Source: Rhipidocladum racemiflorum (lineage: Eukaryota; Streptophyta; Magnoliopsida; Poales; Poaceae). Taken from it: a DNA stretch of 64,000 nt. This document shows, piece by piece, positions 55,665-64,000 of this stretch. The notes beneath the pieces were generated by a model that made no database searches, was not told where the DNA came from, and worked only from the letters and a program-made list of their open reading frames with translations. The stretch lies in the NCBI GenBank assembly GCA_036346355.1, contig CM070581.1, positions 45,961,849-46,025,848 of the forward strand, written 5' to 3'. Position 1 is the stretch's first letter, and the number at the start of each line of letters is the position of its first letter. The position numbers and the translations under genes are program-made.

Positions 55665-58600
55665 TTAGTTACAATCCAGACCACATTCCTCCAGAAGAGG
55701 TCCATCATTATTAGCAAGGAAAGGATCGATGCGGACCCAAAGGAGAGAGAAGATTGAGGCCAGCAGAATGGACCAGACAATGACAATTGTTGGCGTCCTG
55801 TTTTGTCTTCCAACCAAACCTTTGAGGAATGGATATAGATGAACAATCACCCAGAATGCAAAGAAGAGTTTCCCAAAGAGAGGCCCCCATGACTCGTATC
55901 CATTGTTGATCGCATTAGAAACTCCAGCTACAACCCCGATGAAGTTCAACAACAGAAGAGTAGTTGGAGGTATCAGCAAGGTAGTCCATTTGAACGTGTA
56001 TAGCTCTGAGAACTCTTCATCATCTCCAGCCTTTGATGTCACAGTGAAGCTGGTATCAACACCGGCAAGGACCTTCAGAAGTCCTTGGAATACAGCAAAG
56101 AGATGTGACGAAACACCTCCAATGACCCAAAACTGCTCATTTCTCCACCAGTCATCAATGGCCACACCACTCCATCTCATTTCAAGGATGCTTGTGGCAA
56201 AAATACAGATGAAAAGTGACATGAACCAGAGACTGGCAACATTGTTAAGCTGCAATTTGAAACAACAATGATGGTAAGATTCAAAACGAAAGTTAGAAGA
56301 TTCCAAATGTTTGTAGCTAAATAAAGTTTACCTCTGGAGTGATGAATTTCCCTGTGAGCAAGCATATGGCAGGCAAGGTACAATAAGCCAAGAGCGGAAT
56401 GGATGTCCAGGGATATACAATAGAATTAATATAAGAAAATCTCTCCAAAAATTTTAGCCCGCCACCATACCCATACCAAAGTGGGCAATGATTGCTGAAG
56501 AAAATTTCAACAGATCCAAGGGCCCAACGAAGGACCTGGTGAAGACGATCAGAAAGATTCAGAGGTGCAGAACCTTTGAATGCAGGCCTCTTCGGGATGC
56601 AGTAAATAGACCGCCAACCATGACAGTGCATCTTAAACCCAGTCAGGATATCTTCTGTAATTGATCCATAAATCCAGCCAATCTGCAAGAAAACATGATG
56701 TAACAGGCAAGAAATATTTTCAGTAGACTAAGCATCAGTTTATCAGGGTCTATGCTATATACCTCCTTCCCCCAGTCCGTCTTGTCTTCGTAACCACAAC
56801 TAATAACATGTATAGCTTCCTTTAGTAGAGAAGTGGGACTTGCACTCTTCAGGGTTCCACCATTCTCAAGAAGTGTTGATGCAACAAAAACAGAAGACTG
56901 CCCAAATTTCTTTTCTAGCTTCTGTTGATTTACAATTCCAGCCTTGTCATTTTCAGCTCCTGCAGTGACAATAAAAATGTTATTTACGATTAAAAAAAGG
57001 GAGATTTATTGTGTTAAATAGAAAATGTAAGTGTGTTTCAGCCTTTTGAAAAACACTACAGATTTTCTTTAATGCTAAATGATTGTAAGCGGCATCCTCA
57101 TTTTTAAATGCATCACATCGCATATGACTAGACTGCAGGGCTTTGTAAGGGTGACAAAGTGACACTTAGCTGGTGCTGAATAAGCTATCTGGCCCTTGCT
57201 AGAAAGGTTGACAATACCTGCAATGCCTTCCTCAATTTCACCAAGAGCATATGCAGGAGATTGATTTTCTGCTCTCTTGAAAAACAATCTTTTCTTCTTC
57301 TCCGGCTTGGATTTTGTTTTCTTCTTCTTATTCTTGCTACTGCAACAACAGCAGCAGCACCATTTGGGCCAGCAATTGCAAGTTCTTGATGGAGGCTTCT
57401 TTGTTTTGGGAGCATCATAACCATACAACGCCTGCCGTCTAAAGACACATCCAGTACCAACATAGATGGGGCCTTGAATGCCATCCAAACCTTTCATGTT
57501 GATCTATATAACGCAAATGTTAGGAAGAATACACCATAGACAAGGACAATAGAGAGCACACCGGCTTAGGAACAGGGAGGCTGAATCTTACATCGAAAAA
57601 GACAATGTTCCTGTTGGCATATCGATCATGACGGTCGATACCATCGAACCTCTGAGGGAACTGCACATAGCACACTTTCTTCCCTACCAAGGGATCCATC
57701 ATGAAACACATTGCTTCCCTTATGGCTTTGCTATTGTTGATGTAGTGATCACAGTCCAAGTTCAATAGGTATGGAGCATTTGTAAGAACAGCAGAGACAC
57801 GGACCTGTCGATTAACAAAAGAGAGATAGCAAAGCATCCATCATATGCTGCTACTAGGTTACAAGACAAATGATACAAGACATCACGCGCAGGGTCTTTA
57901 CCAGTGCATTCATAGCACCAGCCTTCTTATGATGGTTATAGCCTGGCCTCTTTTCTCTTGAGACATAAACCAAGCGAGGAAGCTCATTTCCTTCCACATC
58001 ACGGCCACCACTTTGGCCTAGGAACACCTATTGGCATAGAAATTTCAACACTTCGAGGTGAAATAAAATAGAAAAGTAGAACCATCACAATACCAAAAAG
58101 TATACTGTATGTAGTACAACACCAAAAATCGTAAAGGCGTACCTGAATCATGCCAGGATGATCGCGTATGTTGTTTCCAGGCCAAGGGCTTCCGTCTTGC
58201 ATTGTCCATCCTTCCTCAGGAACCTTCTGTGCTTTCACAACCAAGGCATTGATTCTTACCTTGAATTCCTCGTAGTCTCTCTGAATGAAAATTACAGCTG
58301 TGTAAATAGCCTATTTATATAGAATAAAGATTGCATAGCAAAGAGTAACGAAAGAGGACATATAGTGCACCTTCATTGCTCTCCTCTCCCTAACAAAGGT
58401 TGCGGCCACCTTATCCTTCAGGTAGTCTATCTTCTGCTGGAAGTACCACTCTGGAGCACGAGGCTCAATATTGAACTTTTTACAGAAAGGGACCCATTTC
58501 TTTGCAAATTCAGATGTTTCAGACAGTGCTTCGAATGTAAGCATTGCAGCACCATCATCAGAAACATAGCAGGAAACCTTATCAACTGGATAATCCACAG

Positions 58601-60816
58601 CAAGAATAGAAAGGACAGTGTTTGCTGTGACTAAGGGAGGCTCCTTTGATGGGTCAACTGTACTGACAAAGAAGTCAATTGGAGCAAGTTTAGAAGGCTG
58701 TCCCTCCTTTTCAAACCTGGTCAAACAAGAAAAAAGCTTCTTAGCTTCAAAATTTCATCAGTAAGATAGCGCAAGTCTTTCTTGGTATTGACAATTAACC
58801 AACCTTAGTGACAAACGGTCCAGGTAAGTCTCTCTCTCAATAGGAAGCCACTTTGGGAACTGATCAAGAATCCAAGACATGGCAAACCAGATTTCACAGA
58901 TTACAGATATGAGCCATAAAGCAAATGCATCATTCACCGGATGCATCACTCGGTAGTGGAAAAAGAACCCCAAAACCACCAACCGAATAATGATAATCAT
59001 CCTATAGGGATTGATTTGGCTTGAAGGAATTGGGATTTTTCTGGATAATGGCTGTCGAGCTTCATCCATTCTGTTCAACAAATTTTAGAAACACTTTACA
59101 ACCATAGTCTAGTAGCACTCTTTGCATATGAAAAGAAAAAATATTTTCTTAACAAAATACTTCAACAAAAAGCTATTCCGTGTATTCAACATAAAAAATT
59201 AAAGATAAAGATAAAACTTCAATGATGTCATGCAAAATTTAGTGTTATATACAGCACCAATAGAAAACGGACCGCCAACTGATTTGTGTGAACATAAAGC
59301 TAACAACCATGCTCAAAGACAAATCAATATGGTACAGTGAAGAAACCAATACATAACAAAATAATTCGGTGCAGGCGAAGTTTCATATAATTAAATAATG
59401 TTGATCGTTGTTGCAATAATCTACTACACAGCACAAATGGTTGTATTTGTTTTCTGGAGTCTATCCATCTATACCCCTGTGGGCATCATCTAGCAAGTAG
59501 CAACAAACTATACAGTTCCCCACAAATTTTGGAAATGTCATGATTAAACACAACAAACTCTTTTTTTAATATACCATCAAATGAGACTGAATATCACCTT
59601 ATCTGTGTTTACCGTTTCGCTGGAGATTAGCAATTTAAGAAAGTATAGCATTAGGCTCCAGCAGTGTACGAAACCTTTAGTGCAAGAACTAGCATCAGCT
59701 GATTTCTGTAATTATACCAATTCTAGCACAACGAACTAATGAAGTAGTTAAAGACCCTAGCAGCCCCATAACTAACACTGGTCAAGCAAAGTTCGAGCAC
59801 ATACAGCGGCAGATCTGCACCACCGTCGCCGTCCCAATCACCGCCGCCCTCGCTCCTGAGCTGTTGCAGCCTCTCCTGCTTCTGCTTCCATCCCTCCATC
59901 CTCTCCTTCCAGGCCACGCTCCCGTACCCGTAGGCGGCCAGATCCTTGGACGGGTCCATGGATCTCGGTTGCACTGCATCGTCAAGACAACCGTCAGCAC
60001 ACACGCGACCAGCACAAGCAAACCAACACAACCCGATTCCAACCCAAACCACTCACCAAGAAGGCTCGGATCTGCGAACGGGAGAGGGTGGATCCTCTTC
60101 CCCCCACCGCCCATGTACGATGGCACCAGCGCGTGCTGCTCCGGCGGGATGTCGTCAACCTGCAAGATTCACACCCCGGAATCGAATTGAACTCAGAGCA
60201 ATGCAAGAAGCAGATGCACAGGAAAGAACAGGAAGAGGAATCCATACCATCTGGCCGTTGGTGAGGAGCGGCACATTGGGGATGGGCTGGAACGGCTGCG
60301 GGTCGCTCCCGCGGCCGTAGCTCATCTGCGCCCGCAACATGGACTCGACGACGTACTGCGGATCATCCTCGCGGCCGTTCGCCTGCAGGCCGAACTCGCC
60401 ATCCAGGTCGTCGACGCCGTCTTCCTCCTCGTCCCCTGCCACCCGCGCATACCCTGCGAATTAAGCGATCAAGCGCCATTAGCCCGAGCACCGGAGACGC
60501 CAATCCGAGCCAATGCCGGAGCAAATAGTTACGTACCCTTGAGGCGCTTGAAGCGGGTCTTGCACTGGGGGCAGGCCTGCGAGCCCTCGCAGCGCTCGTA
60601 CTCGTAGCAGGCGCGGCAGACGGGGAAGGCGCACTCGTTGCACGCGACGAAGGGCTCGCCGTCGGGAGCCACCCCCACGTCGTCGCCGCATATCTGGCAC
60701 ACCTGCGCCTCCGCCCGCCGCGCCGCGGCGCCGCCTCCCCCGCCGCCCTCCCGCCGGATCACCACCAGCTCGTTCCGGTTGTGTGATCCGGCCACTAGCC
60801 CCGCGCTCGCCTCCAT
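55665..60816 (-). CDS. CESA6: Cellulose synthase catalytic subunit, CESA6 clade, 13 coding exons
   Basis: It polymerises UDP-glucose into beta-1,4-glucan as a subunit of the plasma-membrane cellulose synthase complex. Coding exons: 60816-60537, 60453-60248, 60159-60057, 59973-59805, 59070-58804, 58716-58371, 58280-58143, 58027-57902, 57804-57592, 57503-57218, 56959-56763, 56682-56332, 56249-55665. They sum to 3267 nt (1088 residues plus TAA); every intron is GT-AG and phases match. Domains: zinc-binding RING-like domain with Cys 40, 43, 59, 62, 67, 70, 82, 85; two membrane spans about 277-325; catalytic D395-D396-G397, DCD 562-564, TED 786-788 and QVLRW 826-830; class-specific Cys/Lys-rich region about 658-715; further spans about 860-1075; end GLDCN. 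The start MEASAGLVAG and the ATG context (G at -3 and +4) support the start. The MEASAGL-type N-terminus marks the CESA6 (primary wall) clade; a tree is needed to separate grass CESA3, 5 and 6. Oddity: Cys 76 where relatives have Arg. Confidence 0.95.
59071..59804 (-). other. Large intron 4 of the cellulose synthase gene
   Basis: This 734-bp GT-AG intron splits the Leu codon before MDEAR. It is the only intron above 260 bp; the others are 80-258 bp. No transposon ends or reading frame were recognised in it. Confidence 0.85.
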
Positions 60817-61000
60817 CCCCTCCCCCACCGCCGGATCTCGCGCTCGCTGCGGCGGCGGTGGCTGGAGACGGATTCCTCTTCGCGCCGCTCGGGCGCTCGC
60901 TCACATGCGCGCACGGCGCGGACGCTAGTGGCGTGCTGGGTGCTGCTCTGCTCTGTGATGTGCTGTGCTGCGTGGGTGGAATGGGTGGTGGTATAAGAAT
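60817..61000 (-). promoter_or_regulatory. Leader and core promoter region of the cellulose synthase gene
   Basis: The 180 bp upstream of the ATG are GC-rich with repeated CAGCAC and GCCGCC words, as in many grass 5' leaders. A weak TATA-like sequence (CTTATACC on the minus strand, 60990-60997) would place transcription start near 60960. The start site itself cannot be seen from sequence. A CT-rich stretch lies further upstream near 61110-61140. Confidence 0.4.
60901..60906 (-). promoter_or_regulatory. Start-stop upstream ORF (ATGTGA) in the leader
   Basis: On the minus strand ATG at 60906-60904 is followed at once by TGA at 60903-60901, 85 bases between it and the main ATG. It is the only upstream ATG in the first 180 bases. 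AUG-stop elements are known to stall ribosomes in some plant leaders, for example the AUGUAA of Arabidopsis NIP5;1. Confidence 0.55.
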
Positions 61001-61158
61001 GCGGCGCTGTGCTGGGCCGGTGCGTTGCTTGGAGACGAGAGCAGAGCAGCGCAACCACCGCGTTGTTAGCTACTCGTTTTGCTTTGTTTTTTAAAAAGGG
61101 AGTTAGGGAGTGCGGACTAGGAGAGAGAGTGTGTGTGTCGGTGTGGCACAAAAACGGC

Positions 61159-61592
61159 ATGGTTTAATCTCCAGTGCTAGAGAGAGAAAGGTTGGTAGAA
61201 TGTCTGCTCAGGGCTCAATGTGCTGGACTGGAAATTATTGAGTTAGATTATTACTTCCTTCGATTTTATATTTTCTATCATTTTAGATATAATTTGACAT
61301 ATCAAAGAGTGATTAATAGAGTGCTTATTTTCTATTATAGTCATATTAAATAGTTTGAAAATGGTGTGATCTCAATTCTCAAAGTAAGGATACCTAATCG
61401 TTACGTATGCATGCAGAGCTCAAGCGTCAGCAATCAATACGCATGCTTTGAAAAAGTGGTGCCTTGATTGCAACAGGGCTAATCTCGTCTAAAACCGGTT
61501 GCAAAACGATTCAGCAACATAAATTTTAAACCAGACTGCAGAACACCCCAGAGAAAATACGTTTTTTATCAGGAAATATGAAACAGAGGAAG
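61159..61592. other. Upstream spacer of the cellulose synthase gene
   Basis: There is no gene. The part near 61254-61350 (ACTTCCTTCGATTTTATATT) looks like one end of an old Stowaway-type MITE, but a matching other end was not found. Confidence 0.4.
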
Positions 61593-61858
61593 TACTTTTT
61601 TCGATCTTCAAAAAGCTAATGTTTAAGACAGAATTTCACGTACCAAAAAGATTGATTAAGGATGCTTATTTACCATTCTACCCACATTAACTCAGGCCTT
61701 CAAAGAGGCTGATATAAATTGCATGCATGCCATTGTAGTGTTGCACTAAAAGAAGGGGCAAAAGTGTCCAGATAACTCGTCAATTCCCTCAACGTCAACT
61801 TTTTGCATACTTTGTACAAAATGCTTAAACGTTATGTTTTTGAAGACCGGAGGGAGTG
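61593..61858. mobile_element. Stowaway-like MITE (Tc1/mariner type), degenerate
   Basis: About 266 bp. The right end read on the minus strand is CACTCCCTCCGGTCTTCAAA, continuing ACATAACGTTTAAGC; the left end on the plus strand is TACTTTTTTCGATCTTCAAA, continuing AAGCTAATGTTTAAG. The arms match over about 35 bases with several mismatches, and the CTCCCTCCG start is typical of Stowaway. No clean TA duplication is left on the right. Confidence 0.7.
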
Positions 61859-62078
61859 GTTGGTATTGAGATGGCTAGCAGTGTCAATCAATGTTCACGG
61901 TATAGTTACTATCGATATGTTTGGTTTGGCCGATCAGATGGTCCGTCACCATCTGATCAAAAATACGAGCCTGTCACGGGACCGAGCGATTTCAAACTAA
62001 TTCATCCTTCTCTTCAGCTAAAGCAACAGGGAAATCGAGACCGGGTCAGCTCGTAATATTCATCGGACGAATCTGTTA
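61859..62078. other. Short spacer between two MITEs
   Basis: No gene or repeat is recognised. A GATCAGATGGTCCGTCACCATCTGATC inverted pair (61934-61960) could form a hairpin. Confidence 0.5.
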
Positions 62079-62310
62079 GGGTGCGTTTGGTTCGTGGGAT
62101 GAGGTTGAATGGGATGGGATGGTCCTGTACCATTTGGTTCCATTATTTTGGGTGAACGAGATGGTTCAGCATCTAGAGGGAATATTCCTCAAAATTGTAC
62201 CACTTGGTCCAGGATGGGACGGTTCCATTCAACCAACCAAACGCATGGAAGAGCTTTTTCTTGAACCATCTCATACATGTACCACTTGGTACATGCAACC
62301 AAACACACCC
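62079..62310. mobile_element. Tourist-like MITE (PIF/Harbinger type)
   Basis: 232 bp with terminal inverted repeats GGGTGCGTTTGGTT and CAACCAAACACACCC (one mismatch), flanked by TTA on both sides (62076-62078, 62311-62313). The interior is non-coding with GGGATGG and CCATTC words that pair between the arms. Confidence 0.85.
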
Positions 62311-62342
62311 TTAGACAACCTCGCTATCGAATAGTCCGGGGT

Positions 62343-62526
62343 TGCCTAATAGATCTAAACTGGAGAATAGAGAGAGAGGGAGAGAGACACAATATGAGGA
62401 ATCGCTCGCTTTTATTATTCTCATTGCTTGTGTATACAAAGGGGTAGCCCCCGCCTCCTATATATAAGCGGTTCTGCTAGGGATAAGGAAGAGTCCATAT
62501 AGGATACGCCAATCGGTTTCCTAACA
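62343..62526 (-). repeat. 3' LTR of the right-edge copia element
   Basis: 184 bp; on the minus strand TGTTAGGAAACCG to CTATTAGGCA. It contains a TATA-like TATATATA in the 62459-62467 area and purine repeats (GAGAGAGAGGGAGAGAG) on the plus strand. The 5' boundary at CCTAACA is clear; the other end is inferred from TG...CA. Confidence 0.65.
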
Positions 62527-62856
62527 CTCCTTGGACTCTTCATCATGCGAGATGCATATGCCTCATTAAAACTCCATAAAAACCCGAGTGGGAAAATATA
62601 ATTTGATAAAGAGTACATATCACACGCTTGTTGTGTTGCACTTATTGCCTTATCAAAAACATTAGTTAATAAAACTTCAATGAAAAACTTACTTAAGGAA
62701 AAGATTACAATCCACCCAAACTTCAACGTTAATCTCCAAGATTCACGTTGGGTACTCAAACTTCATGTTCGAGATTTATGTAGGAGTATGTGAAAATTCT
62801 CCCTCGAAATCTGCACTTCTCTAAGCCTCATCATCCCGATTCCTCTAATACATCTT

Positions 62857-64000
62857 TCAAAGGAAGATGCCGGAGTGACTTAGTGAATAAATCTGCGAGA
62901 TTGACTTAGTATGCAAGATCTTTATCTCGCTCATCTTATGCATTTCATGGGCATAAAAGAACTTGGGGTTGATATGCTTTGTAAGGTTACTCTTCACATA
63001 TCCCATTTGCACTTGTGCAACACAAGCCGCATTATCTTCATAGATAATAGTGGGGTTTGTTCCATGTTCGTGCCACATGACTTCGGATGTGGTGAACCAT
63101 TCTTCGAAGCCATGCACATTCCCGAGAGGCTTCATACAATGCAATGATTTCTGAGTGGTTAGTCGACGTCGAGACAAGAGTCTGCTTAGACGACTTCCAA
63201 GAAATTGCTGTTCCACCGCAAAGGAAAACATACCCGGTTGTGACTTGCCAAGATGCGGGTCCGATAGTTACCCAAGACGGCATAGCCAACTAAATTCAAT
63301 TCATTGTTTCTTCTGTAAAATAAGCCGAGGTCTTTGCTTCCTTGAAGGTAACGGAAGATGTCCTTCACCCCTTTCCTATGCCTTTTGGTGGGTTCTGCAC
63401 TGTACCGCGCTAGCAAATTCACGGCGAACACAATGTCCGGCCTAGTGCTATTCGCAAGGTACATGAGCGCTCCAATTGCACTCAAGTATGGGAATTCCGC
63501 TCCCAGGACTTCCTCCCCCTCTTCTTTAGGCCTGTACGGGTCTAGGTCTGCTTGGAGTGACCTTCCGACCATTAGGGTCTTTGCGGGGTATGTCTTTTCA
63601 AAGCCAAATCTCTCCAACACTTTCTGCGTGTAGGATGCTTGGTGTACCAAGATTCAGCCTTGGACATGTTCAAGCTGCAAGCCTAAACAGAACTTGGTTT
63701 TACCCAAGTCTTTCATTTCAAACTCAGATTTCAAGTATGTGCATGCTTCTTCAATTTCCTCATCCGTCCCAATGATGTTCAAGTCATCTACATAGACGGA
63801 GATTATACAAAATCCATTCGTGGATCGTTGTATAAATACACATGGACAATCTTCGCTGTTCGTGTAGCCTTTCTTGCAGAGAAAGTCACTCAAACGATTG
63901 TACCACATTCTTCCTGACTGTTTCAGTCCATACAGTGATTTATCCAATTTCACACTGTATAGGTTTCTGTTTGCTCTGTCTTGGTTCGGGATAGGGATAC
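62857..64000 (-). pseudogene. Copia reverse transcriptase and RNase H of the right-edge element
   Basis: From the right edge the minus strand reads KLDKSLYGLKQSGRMWYNRL, then the catalytic YVDD as SVYVDDLNIIGTDEE (about 63790) and KDLGKTKFCLGLQLEH. After a frame change come QASYTQKVLERFGF, LMYLANSTRPDIVFAVNLLA (about 63420-63480) and FRYLQGSKDLGLFY. RNase H then appears in two frames: AISWKSSKQTLVSTSTNHSE (about 63190) and IYEDNAACVAQVQMGYVKS (about 63030). At least two frameshifts disable it. Confidence 0.85.

Larger units (their letters stand above)
62343..64000 (-). mobile_element. Copia element, 3' part, runs off right edge
   Basis: On the minus strand reverse transcriptase and RNase H fragments run from the right edge down to about 62860. 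A 330-bp non-coding part, a short purine tract (CCAAGGAG) and a 184-bp LTR (62343-62526) follow. The short LTR and the YVDDLNIIG box separate it from the SIRE-type elements; it looks like the Hopscotch or Tork type. The left target duplication cannot be tested because the other end is outside. Confidence 0.75.

Noticed and set aside
59782..60165. Longer open frames extending past splice sites in the cellulose synthase gene
   Set aside because: They read into introns; joining at GT-AG sites gives the conserved protein without a break.
61254..61400. Second Stowaway-like MITE end (ACTTCCTTCGATTTTATATT)
   Set aside because: Only one end is visible and no inverted partner or TA duplication could be found.

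Overview
This window is plant nuclear DNA, almost certainly from a grass (Poaceae). It holds one intact host gene, a CESA6-clade cellulose synthase with 13 coding exons, next to about 53 kb of nested LTR retrotransposons of types typical of grass genomes (SIRE-type copia, CRM-like gypsy, Tat/Retand-like gypsy, Tourist and Stowaway MITEs). The species cannot be fixed from sequence reading alone; a rice-tribe or other repeat-rich grass fits. No CRISPR, prokaryotic, organellar or rRNA sequence was seen.

Layout. Positions 1-1322 are the end of a minus-strand gypsy LTR that continues off the left edge and sits inside an old plus-strand SIRE-type copia element (E1). E1 survives as an integrase fragment (1323-1684), a reverse transcriptase/RNase H reading frame (29647-31497), a 3' untranslated part and its 3' LTR (50935-52867). 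Two large elements split E1. The first is CRM-like gypsy element O (1685-29641, 5-bp target duplication TGTTC). O holds a large non-coding LTR element (LARD, 1967-10593), a second CRM-like gypsy element I (10594-25188) and a copia solo LTR (26740-28316). Element I is itself split by a minus-strand SIRE-type element C (15349-23282, duplication GAACG). The second insertion in E1 is SIRE-type element B (32477-50841, duplication CTTTG). B is split by a decayed minus-strand Tat/Retand-like gypsy element D (35779-46555, duplication CTAGG). Matching duplications on both sides make most of this order of events secure.

The gene end. From 52868 the DNA is low-copy in character: a possible truncated host exon, a Tourist-like MITE (53041-53307), AT-rich spacer and a short inverted-repeat cluster. 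The cellulose synthase gene follows on the minus strand (coding 60816 to 55665, 1088 residues, all 12 introns GT-AG). Its leader has a minimal start-stop upstream ORF. Two more MITEs lie upstream, and a decayed minus-strand copia element with a 184-bp LTR runs off the right edge.

Most notable points: B and C share the same losses of integrase and reverse transcriptase while keeping a long gag, which marks a mobile non-autonomous lineage; the LTRs of three unrelated families carry arrays of short palindromes, one of them in regular pairs about 21 bp apart; the LARD has mismatched flanks, suggesting recombination between two copies; D keeps an antisense reading frame and a tandem array between its LTR and pol; and the leader of the cellulose synthase gene has an AUG directly followed by a stop.
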